Assembly (NCBI RefSeq): GCF_028476545.1 | Contig: NW_026732761.1 | Span: 107,001 to 171,000 of the forward strand | Origin: Physella acuta | Lineage: Eukaryota > Mollusca > Gastropoda > Physidae | Length of the DNA stretch: 64,000 nucleotides | Direction of reading: 5' to 3' | Shown here: positions 1 through 60,800 of the stretch, one piece after another | Layout of the letters: each line of letters begins with the position of its first letter | Numbering within the stretch: position 1 is the stretch's first letter | Notes under the pieces: model-generated | Told to the model about the DNA's origin: nothing | Databases searched by the model: none | What the model saw: the letters and a program-made list of their open reading frames with translations, nothing else | Translations under genes and position numbers: made by a program

Positions 1-478
1 ATATTACAATTCTTAGTTTTATTTTTAATTAAAACATATTACAACAACACATCATTTGTGTGAGTGTTATTAGTCTGGTTTGAAATTCTTTGTTTCAATG
101 TCTGACATGGTGCTTTCTAATTTATAGGCGGTCAAATGTATGTGTAATGGTCTCTCGCCTTATGTTTATTTTTAAGAATTTTTCTATTTATATTATTAGT
201 TTTTAATACATTTCCTTTTATACTATGTCATGCTTTATTATGTTTTTTTTTAAAATAATAATTAAGAGGAGTAATTGCTTTTCAATTTGTTTAGTTAAAA
301 AAAAAGTTTCTTAATTAAGAGCACACATATTTGACTATTTAAAAAAGGGAAATAAGTAATGGAAGTGTTTTGAACGTTCGCATATCTTTCACACTACAAC
401 TCCTGTAGTCATATATGTTTTTCCTTTATGAAACAGCGTGTGTACTGTAGAACATCACTACTGTAGTAGATCTGGTTT
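1..478. other. AT-rich sequence, nothing recognised
   Basis: No ORF, RNA or repeat structure that I can support. A poly-T run begins at about 476. Confidence 0.5.
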
Positions 479-534
479 TTTTTTTTTTTTTTTTTTTTGC
501 AAAAAAATTATTTTTTTTTCTATAAAAAAGTTGA

Positions 535-622
535 ATCTGGTCGGCTTTGGGCCCCTAAATGGCCTGCCCCCCCCCCCCCCCCCCGCATTGCGGGGTCTGG
601 CGGCACTGTAGTTCCGCCCCTG
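535..622 (-). mobile_element. Fragment of a hAT-like element (possible)
   Basis: A poly-C run is followed by gtagttccgcccctg, the reverse complement of caggggcggaactac, a typical hAT-MITE end. No matching left end or target duplication found. Confidence 0.35.
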
Positions 623-644
623 CACCTAGCTAAACGAACACGAA

Positions 645-1195
645 CTACATTTTCAGCAATAGTCATACAAACTAAACAAAAAAAATACATTTTCAGCAAT
701 AGTCATACAAACTAAACAAAAAAAAAATTATTTTTTAGTAATAGACGTAAAGGCTTACAAAATAAACTATATTTTAATGCAGGGGTCTCCAAACTACGGC
801 CCGCGGGCCGGATGCGGCCCGCAGCGGCCCGCGAAGTCCTCTCATCCGACCCGCGTAGATCTTTTTCTCCAAGTAAAAATCGTTTGTTGGTGATGGCTGA
901 GGAAGTTTGCCCAGAAAAATCGTAGACATACCTGGAAGAAACTGGCCCCCGAACTGAAATGTGATAGTTAATGCGGCCCTCGGACTGAAAAGTTTGGAGA
1001 CCCCTGTTTTAAGGAATAGTTATAAAGACTAAAAAAACAAAATACAATTTCTGCAATAATCGTATAAACTAAGCTACATTGTTAGCGCTGGACATAGATC
1101 TACACACTAAAAACAAAATTCAGTTTCAGGAATAGACATTATAGTGGCTTACAAACTAAGCAACATTTTCAGGAATATTTATATAGGAAAATAAT
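645..1195 (+). repeat. Diverged about 44-bp direct repeats, split by a hAT-like MITE
   Basis: acattttcagcaatagtcat + acaaactaaacaaaa occurs twice almost perfectly (645-720). Degraded copies (ttctgcaataatcgtataaa, tttcaggaatagacattata) continue to about 1195 on both sides of the MITE. Confidence 0.75.
780..1006 (+). mobile_element. hAT-like MITE, copy 1
   Basis: Starts caggggtctccaaactacgg and ends agtttggagacccctg; flanked by ttttaatg (772-779) and ttttaagg (1007-1014), 7 of 8 matching. Non-coding, 227 bp. Confidence 0.92.
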
Positions 1196-1603
1196 TTACA
1201 TAAATAAAGTAAAAAAGTTACTATTTTTAACTAATGGGGCCTACATATTCTTATTTACTTGTTGAGAATTGTAGGCGTAGGCCTCTCATATGTCGGTCTC
1301 GCAAGTCCACATTGTGTATTGTTGACGTTTTGCTTTAACAACAGCTTTTGAACGTCTGCTTTGTGATGTTATGAGGACGATAAATGTGGGCAGTAAAGGC
1401 GGCTAAAACTATTGTTGCTATGCGTAGAGTACATCAAATTATATTAACTATGTCTTCTTCCTATTTCACGCAGATTTAAAGTTTGTATTTTAAAAACATA
1501 ATGAAAACTAACTAGGCTGGAACATTCTACTTAAATCTATTCTATAAATGAATTAAAATGTGCATACTTCAGAATAATTAATTTGACTTGTGTACAACCT
1601 ACG

Positions 1604-2360
<757 letters not shown>

Positions 2361-2530
2361 AACCTACGCACATATATTTAATATTTTTACATTACATCAA
2401 ATCAATTTTATGTTGATTTGCACTTTCGGAAACCACAAGTATGAACTAATTAATGCAAATACACATGTGACTATATTTCTTGTGACTTTTTCTGTGCTTT
2501 TTGTGGGTTTTTTCTGGTAACTTTTTTATT

Positions 2531-3200
2531 TTTCTCGTATACAAAGTATAGAGGATGTATTCAGAGGCGTAGCGAGGTCGGGTGCCACCCGGTGCGGCAC
2601 TTAATGGTGTCACCCGCCCAGAGGTGTAGCGACCCTTCCCGGGACAAACTTTCAAGTTTTCGATTTGCACCCCCCCCCCCCCTCAAGTTTTCGATTTGCA
2701 CCCCCCCCCCCCTAAAGTTTTTCTCTATATATTTTGCTATTTCTTGCCTTGGTGTCACCTCCCTAAGTGGTGTCACCCGGTGCGGACCGCACCCCCGCCC
2801 CCCCCCCCCCCTCGCTACGCCCCTGGATGTATTGTAATCGTGCAAAAAATCGAAATCGAGATTTTCATAAATCTCGAAGGCGTACACCTCCCTAAGTCGG
2901 AAAAACATACCTTTGCATTTTTGTCCGTATGTCTGTGTGTATGTATGTATGTGTGTATGACTATGAACACGATAACTTGAGCACCGTTATATCTAGGTCG
3001 CTGAAATTTCATATACAAGTATTTAATCAAATCTATAACGCTTTATTAACTTTTCAGTGATTTCCGGTTACCGGAAGTTGAGCTTGTTCTACTTTAAGTA
3101 TGTAAAAATTGATTAAAAATCAGGTCTATATCCTGAGTTGCCATATACTGTATTGTTGTATAAGAATATGCGAGAAAGTTTAGGGAAGATCACTCACGCC
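2531..3200 (+). repeat. Dispersed repeat with inverted ends, copy 1, hosting a hAT-like MITE
   Basis: Begins tttctcgtatacaaag and ends atgcgagaaagtttaggg, so the termini are inverted (actttctcg / cgagaaagt). Body marks: attgtaatcgtgcaaaaaat, gagattttcataaatctcga, gtccgtatgtctgtgtg, aacttgagcaccgttatatc, tttccggttaccggaagt. Class not recognised. Trailing sequence to about 3300 (catagtgtatggcgctcatt) may belong too. Confidence 0.75.
2562..2825 (-). mobile_element. hAT-like MITE nested in the dispersed repeat
   Basis: Ends cagaggcgtagcgagg and cctcgctacgcccctg with perfect 8-bp duplications gatgtatt at 2554-2561 and 2826-2833. Same family as 1604-2360, reversed. Poly-C blocks inside. Confidence 0.92.
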
Positions 3201-3365
3201 TTATTCATATAGTTATCAATTTTAGTATCCCTCCGTATCCATAGTGTATGGCGCTCATTAAAACGAATTTAGGCGCCGTAGTGCTCAAGGGGGAGCATAA
3301 ACATCAGAAGCTATCATAATCTTCGTAAATCGCGAGAAGCGATATTTGCAGATTAATCCCATATG

Positions 3366-3605
3366 CTTTATTCTGCTAGTTGTTAACCCTAAAGTCTCAC
3401 ATTCGAATCCAGGTTCAAGTCAGTAGTACATCCCCGAGTCCACCTAGCTCTGATTGGTAGGCCTACCTTACTCACTTTTGGGAAAGTAAAAGTAACTGGG
3501 CATATTACTAACCACACTAACCTTTCATATGCGGAGGTCACAGAAACAGGTGAACCCTACTTTGCTTGCCATATGGACCGTCAGGTTCTTAAAGAGAACT
3601 TTACT
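3366..3605 (+). mobile_element. tRNA-derived SINE, 5'-truncated copy 1
   Basis: Keeps the tRNA 3' half (gttaaccctaaagtctcaca, B box attcgaatcc) and the family body and end (gaggtcacagaaacaggtga, accgtcaggttcttaaagag). The 5' A box is missing or decayed. Confidence 0.8.
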
Positions 3606-4247
3606 TTTAATGGATATAAAAGGCTTGTTATTAGAAATGTCTGAAATAGTAAGTTTTAAATATTTTTTTTTTAAATTTAAGACTTAGATCTAGAATCTAT
3701 GTAGATCTAGACCTAGATCTAAATTTAAAAATAAACCGGGAGTGATCTCCCCTAAACTTTCTCGAATATTCTAATATAACACTACGTGGGATGTCAACTC
3801 GGAATATAGACATGATTTTTGTTTACTTAAACTTTTATAAATAGAATAAAATCTAGTAGAAAAAAAAATTGCGCACCAAGCGAGCACCAAAACCAAATAT
3901 GCGTAATAGTGCGCAATATTATTAGTACTTTATAAATTTACATGCGTTTTTTTGAGAAATCGGAAATAGCGTAAATTAGTACTTCCGGTCAACGGAAATT
4001 ACTCAAAATTTGATAGAAGGTAGAGAATTAGATCTTTTACTTACATGTGAAATTTCATTTATCTATCTGAATTAGTACTCAAGTTATAGGCTTTTGAAAA
4101 ATTCAAAGTAGAAAAAGTACCACTTCCGGTTATCGGAAATCGCTCAAAAGTTGATACGGATCTACGATTTTGATATAATACTTATATATGAAATTTCATC
4201 AACCTAGCTGTAACGGTACTCAAGTAATCGTGTTTACACACAGACAG

Positions 4248-6242
4248 CAGTGGCGGATTAAGGGGGGTGCTGAGAGGGCTGCAGCCAGGGGCCCCCGATT
4301 TTTAGGGGCCCCCAAATTTCTTTTTTTAAATCATAGTAAATTTCCCTTTAGAGCTAAATAGTTGGGTTTTTTTTTTAACTATAAAAGCCAATGTTTTATT
4401 ATTCGATCACACACTTTAGATTTAAATAATGGTTGAGTTCTGACACATAAGTCTATGATTGACGCCTTTTGAAAGTGCACAGCACTTGAAAGTTATTTAG
4501 TAAGATAGCTTCATATCATATAGCGAGGTGGTAACAAACATTAAAATAATACAAATGTTAGGCATAGTGTCTACATTCTGAATTAGGTCTCACTCGCAAG
4601 CATCCAGACAAGCAACATTATTGACCAGCCTTAATAATCAATGAAAAACTGCCTGGCCGTTTAGGATATCTAAATCTGTTTTTTTAGGTACAGGTTATCC
4701 AGATCTAGTTATTTGGATTAACACTCCTTAGATTAATTTCTTAGTTGCCCATTAGGGCCTGGTGAGCATAGGGAATATTAGGTAGAGTTCACATATTTAG
4801 TTGTTCTCAGCAAATGAGACATTCTGATCAGTTCTAGATTTATGCCTAGCTTCCTTTAGTTGTTTTAAAATTTGACATTGATCTAGGTAGGCTACCCATC
4901 TGTGTTTGGTGTTCTTGGATATGAACCTATGATTAGAGCTCAGGACTTTTGGGTCAGCAGTCTACCCCCTATTGTAAACTCGAAACTTAATTTTAAAAAA
5001 AATCAAAATAGGCCACAAACCGTTAGGCCTAATTAATTAGCTTGTAATTTCGTTGACGTCAAGGTAGATTTATCGTAAGAGTATAAGAAATCATCAACTT
5101 ATTGAACTAAAACTTTATACAATTGTGGAAAGTGCGGACGGCGTATGGGTTGAGAAAGGCAGGGCTATGTGGACATCACATTCATTGAATCATACTATGT
5201 ATTGTTTATAACAAAAACAAAGCTGCATAAACAATGTAGGTCTAAAAACAAATACGACAGTACCCGTGTTATTTTAACCCAACTCAATGGGCAGTTATGT
5301 CGCGGCAAACCTATTTAGGCCCTGTAATAAGGTAACCGATGTTTATGCCTAAATTAGGCCTAGACAGAAACAGATCAGACATGACGTTCAGTGGAAATTC
5401 AACTTTTTTGTGGGCCTTATAAATGGATGACACCGAAGAGGATGGAGGTGTGGTTTTTTTTTGGGCTTATGCCGTGCTTAGTAGTTTTAGTTGGACCTCG
5501 TTTAACCTCTTTATGTTATTAATAATTTCTAACATAGAGTGGTTTGAAATTCTCATTTTTCTTTTCGCGTCTGCAAGCAAACAAGTGCCAACAGTCTTTA
5601 TCGCCATTATAATATTCTCATGGATATTTATATTTGTACAATGTTAGTCTGCATTTCCAGCTTTATCATGCCTAATATAAATTCGTAAATGACAGTTCAA
5701 TAACTATCATGACACGGATATAACGGCTCAGGAGTTTCACTCCCATTAGCCAGGGAGGTCAACTCAAACAAACTGGCAAAAAGTGGACTGAATCAGTCTC
5801 ACGAAGGTGTTGGTTTGAAACACTACATGTTAATCGCTTATTCATTCGTAGGCTCTGACCAAATCCGTAGGCTCTGACCAGGCTTTACTTCCCCCACCAC
5901 CAGATTTATGACATCGTCCTAACGTCTGGTATCCGGCTAGGTCGATGATCAGAGGTCGGAAACTTCTACAGGCCTAAAGTAACAGTCATATATTTAGTAC
6001 TGCTGACGCAGCAGATGGATCTCGCCTCTTTGTGTTTTGTTCGTGTGTGTGTCGTGGTAGTGGATGGGGGGGGGGGGGGGGGGAGGGCAACATATAATCT
6101 TGCTAAAAATCAAATTGTATCCAATTTATCGTTCATTGCACATAATTGATAGCTTTTAAAATTAGCAGTTTTGTAAATATCAGTTTCAAATGTTCCTAAA
6201 AGTTAAAATAATCCATGATTTTAAAAAATAGTTTGTTGATTA

Positions 6243-6333
<91 letters not shown>

Positions 6334-6386
6334 GGGCCCCCCAAAAATTTAAGCCTGGGGCCCCGCCCAAGCTTAATCCGCCCCTG
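4248..6386 (+). mobile_element. 2.1-kb hAT-like non-autonomous element, perfect target duplication
   Basis: Left end cagtggcggattaagg, right end gcttaatccgcccctg; acagacag at 4240-4247 and 6387-6394 matches perfectly. Second-layer similarity: ccaggggcccccg at the left and ggggccccgcc at the right. Contents: poly-G (6064-6083), (TA)n (6244-6331) and a tRNA-like stretch near 4905-4975. No transposase recognised; a 74-codon hydrophobic frame at 5423 has no family I know. Confidence 0.9.
6244..6331. repeat. (TA)n microsatellite
   Basis: Uninterrupted at repeats, inside the hAT-like element. Confidence 0.98.
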
Positions 6387-6549
6387 ACAGACAGACACAC
6401 AGACACACAGACACACACACAGACATACGGACAAGATTGCAAAATTATGTTTTTCCGTATCAGTGAGGTGTAAAACGTCGAGATTTGTAAAAATCTCGAT
6501 TTTTTTTTTTTGCACGATTACAATACTTTCTCTATACGAGAAAGTAATA

Positions 6550-8950
6550 AGACAACTTATGTCTAGCTCTCGCCGCTAAACGAGAAGAAACTATCATTAG
6601 CGGAAGTTCGCAACAAACATGGCAGCCTCCTGGATAACAGAAGCTTATCACTGAGAATAACAATCCGAAACAAGCTTTTTTCTCCTGCCATATTATTTAC
6701 TTGATTTAATTAAAGTAAATAGAAGTAATACAATGATTTAAATGTTACTGGGTTAACTAAGACAGTAAGTTTTCAATCTTAGTTTGCAACATGTTTCATG
6801 TTTAATAATAGTGGTTCTCGACTATTATTAAAATTTAAGAAACAATGTCAACATCATCACATGACACGCCCCCTTTTAAATTTAGGCTTTTAATCATCTA
6901 ATCTAGATCTAGATTTAGATGGAATCTAGTAAAGTCTAAAAAGGCAAGCTATTAATATTCTTACTTAATTTATTTTTCTGATTAGGCCTATAAAATGTAG
7001 ATTTCTAGATTTAGACCTAGAGTTCTAGACTAAGTGTCTAGAGCCCTGCCCTAGACTCAGTCTAGGCTCTAGACTGTCCAGACAATGATCAATGTTGGAT
7101 TGTTGGTAGCCTAAATTTAAAATTTAAACTATTTTAGCATTAGTTACTAGTAGTGAGTATTAGAGTATTAGGCATTAGGACTAAATAGGCCCCCTATTAC
7201 TAAATAATTTAAATATTAATAGGGCCTATAGGATTATAGGCCTATTAAACTTAGTCCTCCTAAGGTCCTAAGGCCTAACCTAAGCTTAGTAAGCTGTAGT
7301 GTAGCCAGGCCTATTAAATATTAATAATTAATTAGGCTAGACTAAGCATAATTAATTGATTTAGTTAGGCCTCGGCCTACCTACTACCTACACTGAGAGA
7401 ACTGCCTAATTTTAAATTTGGCCCCATCTGCCTAAACTTATTAGGCCTAAATTAAGTCCAATCCTATTCAATAGTCCTAGGTGGCTAAGTTTAATAATGA
7501 TAATCTAAAGTAAAGAACGTCAAAGCAAGATGCTCACAACTTCCACTACATTATAAATATAAAGGCTAAAGCAAAGTCAACTGTAAATAAGTTTGACGAA
7601 TAAAACAAAAATTTAGTTTCTATTTTCTCAAATTTTAAATTAAAATATTCTGTCACTTATCATACACCATTAAAAATTATATCTTATGGGTCAAGTAGAG
7701 GCCAATTTTAATTGTTTAGCTTACCCAGAGGCAGAGAAAACAAAAAAAATGTATTAAAAATGACCTAAAACACTTATAATGCAAAACACTTTTTTTTTGC
7801 CATTGCCATAATTCAAACATTATTTTGTTTTCTATGTTAGCATGCTGTCATGGCTATCATCACAACATTGGTTTTAATCACCAAAACAACATCTTTTTCC
7901 TAGGCACTCACAAAACTTTATTGGCCTATCCATTATGTTTAATAAGAAAATAGGCCTATTATTTTAAACGAGCCGACCCGCTGCATATCATACGCCGCTA
8001 TTTAGTTGTTTTATATTCTACTTTTCAGTAATTCATAATTTGTGAATTCGACAGTACCAATGCTGCCACTGAATATATTTGCTTTAAAACACTATCAGTA
8101 GCTTGTTAAGGACGATAACCCCCCCGCAGTGAAAGCAGCCTCCTCTTAGTTACCTCCCCTATGTTTAAAATAGTTTCAAATTAAATTATCTGCCCCTAAT
8201 AGCCGTCACTAAATCCGGCTCTATGATTGTAAAGATTTAGCGTGAACCACAGCTCACCAGACCATGTAGGGGTGGGGGTGGTAGGGAGCATGCTTACAGC
8301 TTGGTGTTTTCTAGGGTCTCCAAGAAGAGAATTATATATATTATATAGATTTTTTATTACAAATTCTTATTCTACACACAATTTAAGACATTGGTTAGGA
8401 CCTACGTGATTAATTTAAAAATAGATACCCATAATATCCACACAAAAAAATTGATCCGACAGGAATCATAGATCTAGTCCTTATAAACTAAAGACAGGAC
8501 AGTATTATGATAGATCAACTTTTTAAAAATTTTTAATGTAAAATAAAATTATAAATTATAATGTTTTCTCTCCTACAGAAGCGTTAGGCTAAAATGTTTT
8601 AACCACTTTATTGAATGCGTCGAAAATTCATAGTTCAGTTCTATAAACTTGCGTGAACTTAAATTGACCTCATGTATGCCTGTTTTTCAATTTGCTTTGT
8701 TTATGGGGAGGGGGGTGGAAGTGACATCACAGACTATCTCAAATAGCTAAAGTTCATACTATGATAATGTGTGCTATAGGCCTGCTGAACTCACAGTGAC
8801 CCTTTGAACATAATGTAATGATTTTTCTTTTGCTGACAAGAAAATGTAGGAAGTCGAGCGTAAGAGTGATGATGTTTGGAAATTTTTGAATAATAATTTT
8901 TTTAAACTTTAATTTTGATTAAGAAAATTCTCTAAAAAAGCAAAGTAAAA
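6550..8950. other. AT-rich non-coding region with dense TAGGCCTA / AGATCTAGA palindromes
   Basis: No gene recognised. Between 6980 and 7460 aggcct occurs about eight times, mostly as taggcctaa or ataggcctat; tctagatctaga-type strings lie at 6898-6920. aacatggcagcctcctgg at about 6616 has a short frame that ends after 9 codons. Confidence 0.5.
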
Positions 8951-8954
8951 ATAA

Positions 8955-9005
8955 AGACTGATTAACTTAAGATTCGAACTCGGATCTTCTAGGTCAGCCA
9001 TGTGT
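8955..9005 (-). repeat. tRNA-like fragment (possible SINE relic)
   Basis: The reverse complement reads cacatggctgacctagaag then atccgagttcgaatctt, with a good B box. The rest is not tRNA-like, so this is not called as a tRNA gene. Confidence 0.35.
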
Positions 9006-10470
9006 TTTGAGATAAAATATTAGGCATTTTTAACCTAAAGACAGTTAAAAACAAACAAAATAAACACTGCTTCATTTTCTTACTACAATATGACATTTTT
9101 AGGGATTCCAAGCATAATTTATTTTCAAAAAGGTAAATAGTATTAGTATCAGAATCTATTACTACTATACTAGTATTTGTAGATTATCTAGATCTATATT
9201 AGAGTTTTTGTTTGGAGTATGGAATAGTATACTCGATATCTATTTTTTTAATGTATTCTACAGAAATAAAAATACTCTGAACGCTTGCGCGTTCCGCATA
9301 GTCACAGTCTCTATAGACCACCGGTCAATAAAGTCTAACAACTGTTGCAATTAGCACTAAATAAGGCCATTGAGTGAGCATTGTTTAAAATACAATACTA
9401 CATTTACTAGTTTAACAAAATGATCACATTATATGTTCACTGAAAGTACAATAAGTACATTCAGCATACATTGAAGAAAAAACACCAGTTTACTTCTAAA
9501 ATTACTAATACAATACTAATTTATATAAATTTATTTTTTCTGCATATGCTACAAATGAACAGTAATAAAATTAGTTCATTTAGTAAAAAACAAAAATTAG
9601 TTGGTTCTATTTGACAACTAATGTACTGATGGCTTAAGCTTCTAAAAATAGTGGGCTTAATTTTTACATTGATACCTCAAGAGTGAGGCAAATTGTGGGC
9701 AATACAATTGTAAATACAAATTGTCGCAAACTTCATTACATTTTATTGCAACCCACTTTGAGATGATGAGCTGCTGCACTCAGAATTAAGCCTTTACAAA
9801 AATGTCCACACGAAAAATTGCTCTTTTGAAATTAAAACTAAAATCAAGCAATTCGTTCCTTGCTGAGGAAGGCAGATAATTTATTTCTTTAGAGTCTCAC
9901 ATTAAAATAATACTGAGATTTCATGTGAATATGTCATTTTTATTTGTCATACGTATTATCCTTAAAAAACGTAAAAAAGCATAAAAAAAACCAGAGCGTG
10001 ACATTTCAGGGTTCAATATCATTTCTGATTTGCGGCCTAAAGATGGACTAATCAGAAATAGGCATATTGCAGTGCTAAAAAAAATAATTCTTTTGGCTTT
10101 TTTAACTATTGTTTACTTACTGTTACCTAAATAACCTTATGCCTGCCTATGAATATCCTATACATTAAATGTAAACTTAGGCCTATACATCAAATGTAAC
10201 TTTATGATATTAATGAAAATATTAAAAATAATGTTTACAAACTCACCAATCCTAATCCTATATGGAAATATGCCCAATTAGACATGATCTGTGAACATAA
10301 CTGCTTTCCATAAGTTCAAAGATCTGCTGTATGTGGAATGCTTTTTGAAAGTTTTTGTATATAGAAATAATAAGTTTAAGGTATACAATTCTAATTACTT
10401 TAAAAAAAATTCTTTTATGAAATGCTCCATTTTTTGCATTGTTTAAAATTTTAAAAACTTTTACAATTCT
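9006..10470. other. Upstream flank of DNAJC13 exon 1, nothing recognised
   Basis: AT-rich. A promoter or 5' UTR exon must lie in this region or further upstream, but I cannot identify one from sequence alone. Confidence 0.4.
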
Positions 10471-10477
10471 AAACTAG

Positions 10478-57888
<47,411 letters not shown>

Positions 57889-57895
<7 letters not shown>

Positions 57896-60800
57896 GTGAG
57901 TTGATCACATCATATGTTGTCATAGTGTATGCTGGAGGGTGAGTTGATCATATGTTGTCATAGTGTATGCTGGATGGTGAGTTGGTCATATCACATGTTG
58001 TCATAGTGTATGCTGGAGGGTGAGTTGATCATATCACATGTTGTCATAGTGTATGCTGGAGGGTGAGTTGATCATATGTTGTCATAGTGTATGCAGGAGG
58101 GTGAGTTGATCACATGTTGTCATAGTGTATGCTGGAGGGTGAGTTGATCATATCATATGTTGTCATAGTGTATGCTGGAGGGTGAGTTGATCATATGTTG
58201 TCATAGTGTATGCTGGAGGGTGAGTTGATCATATCACATGTTGTCATAGTGTATGCTGGAGGGTGAGTTGATCATATGTTGTCATAGTGTATGCAGGAGG
58301 GTGAGTTGATCACATGTTGTCATAGTGTATGCTGGAGGGTGAGTTGATCATATCACATGTTGTCATAGTGTATGCTGGAGGGTGAGTTGATCATATCATA
58401 TGTTGTCATAGTGTATGCTGGAGGGTGAGTTGATCATATGTTGTCATAGTGTATGCTGGAGGGTGAGTTGATCATATCACATGTTGTCATAGTGTATGCT
58501 GGAGGGTGAGTTGATCATATGTTGTCATAGTGTATGCTGGAGGGTGAGTTGATCACATGTTGTCATAGTGTATGCTGGAGGGTGAGTTGATCACATGTTG
58601 TCATAGTGTATGCTGGAGGGTGAGTTGATCACATGTCATAGTGTATGTTGGAGGGTGAGTTGATCATATGTTGTCATAGTGTATGCTGGAGGGTGAGTTG
58701 ATCACATGTCATAGTGTATGTTGGAGGGTGAGTTGATCACATGTTGTCATAGTGTATGCTGGAGGGTGAGTTGATCACATGTTGTCATAGTGTATGCTGG
58801 AGGGTGAGTTGATCACATGTGGTCATAGTGTATGTTGGAGGGTGAGTTGATCACATGTTGTCATAGTGTATGCTGGAGGGTGAGTTGATCACATGTTGTC
58901 ATAGTGTATGCAGGAGGGTGAGTTGATCACATGTTGTCATAGTGTATGCTGGAGGGTGAGTTGATCACATGTTGTCATAGTGTATGCTGGAGGGTGAGTT
59001 GATCACATGTTGTCATAGTGTATGCTGGAGGGTGAGTTGATCATATCACATGTTGTCATAGTGTATGTTGGAGGGTGAGTTGATCATATGTTGTCATAGT
59101 GTATGTTGGAGGGTGAGTTGATCATATGTTGTCATAGTGTATGCAGGAGGGTGAGTTGATCACATGTTGTCATAGTGTATGCTGGAGGGTGAGTTGATCA
59201 CATGTTGTCATAGTGTATGCTGGAGGGTGAGTTGATCATATCACATGTTGTCATAGTGTATGTTGGAGGGTGAGTTGATCATATGTTGTCATAGTGTATG
59301 CTGGAGGGTGAGTTGATCACATGTTGTCATAGTGTATGCAGGAGGGTGAGTTGATCACATGTTGTCATAGTGTATGCTGGAGGGTGAGTTGATCACATGT
59401 TGTCATAGTGTATGCTGGAGGGTGAGTTGATCATATGTTGTCATAGTGTATGCTGGAGGGTGAGTTGATCACATGTTGTCATAGTGTATGCTGGAGGGTG
59501 AGTTGATCACATGTTGTCATAGTGTATGCAGGAGGGTGAGTTGATCACATGTTGTCATAGTGTATGTTGGAGGGTGAGTTGATCATATGTTGTCATAGTG
59601 TATGCAGGAGGGTGAGTTGATCACATGTTGTCATAGTGTATGCTGGAGGGTGAGTTGATCACATGTTGTCATAGTGTATGCTGGAGGGTGAGTTGATCAT
59701 ATCACATGTTGTCATAGTGTATGTTGGAGGGTGAGTTGATCATATGTTGTCATAGTGTATGCTGGAGGGTGAGTTGATCACATGTTGTCATAGTGTATGC
59801 AGGAGGGTGAGTTGATCACATGTTGTCATAGTGTATGCTGGAGGGTGAGTTGATCACATCACATGTTGTCATAGTGTATGTTGGAGGGTGAGTTGATCAC
59901 ATGTTGTCATAGTGTATGCTGGAGGGTGAGTTGATCATATCACATGTTGTCATAGTGTATGTTGGAGGGTGAGTTGATCATATGTTGTCATAGTGTATGC
60001 TGGAGGGTGAGTTGATCACATGTTGTCATAGTGTATGCAGGAGGGTGAGTTGATCACATGTTGTCATAGTGTATGCTGGAGGGTGAGTTGATCACATCAC
60101 ATGTTGTCATAGTGTATGCAGGAGGGTGAGTTGATCACATGTTGTCATAGTGTATGCTGGAGGGTGAGTTGATCACATCACATGTTGTCATAGTGTATGT
60201 TGGAGGGTGAGTTGATCATATGTTGTCATAGTGTATGCTGGATGGTGAGTTGGTCACATCACATGTTGTCATAGTGTATGCTGGAGGGTGAGTTGATCAC
60301 ATGTTGTCATAGTGTATGCTGGAGGGTGAGTTGATCACATGTTGTCATAGTGTATGCTGGAGGGTGAGTTGATCACATGTTGTCATAGTGTATGCAGGAG
60401 GGTGAGTTGATCATATGTTGTCATAGTGTATGCTGGAGGGTGAGTTGATCACATGTTGTCATAGTGTATGTTGGAGGGTGAGTTGATCATATCATATGTT
60501 GTCATAGTGTATGCTGGAGGGTGAGTTGATCACATGTTGTCATAGTGTATGTTGGAGGGTGAGTTGATTACATGTTGTCATAGTGTATGTTGGAGGGTGA
60601 GTTGATCACATGTTGTCATAGTGTATGCAGGAGGGTGAGTTGATCATATCACATGTTGTCATAGTGTATGCTGGAGGGTGAGTTGATCACATGTTGTCAT
60701 AGTGTATGCAGGAGGGTGAGTTGATCACATGTTGTCATAGTGTATGCTGGAGGGTGAGTTGATCACATGTTGTCATAGTGTATGCAGGAGGGTGAGTTGA

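Larger units (their letters stand above)
3738..6549 (-). repeat. Dispersed repeat with inverted ends, copy 2 (minus strand), split by a 2.1-kb hAT-like element
   Basis: Outer ends cctaaactttctcgaatatt and ctctatacgagaaagtaata. Internal marks match copy 1: tgcacgattacaatactttc, aaatctcgat, acggacaagattgc. 3981-4235 holds two diverged about 140-bp units, each with acttccggt..cggaaat, gaaatttcat and actcaagt. Confidence 0.75.

Noticed and set aside
5423-5647. 74-codon hydrophobic ORF inside the 2.1-kb element
   Set aside because: No recognised family, no conserved motif, short, and in AT-rich element DNA.
8955-9005. tRNA gene on the minus strand
   Set aside because: A B-box-like sequence exists but no cloverleaf with acceptor stem could be drawn.
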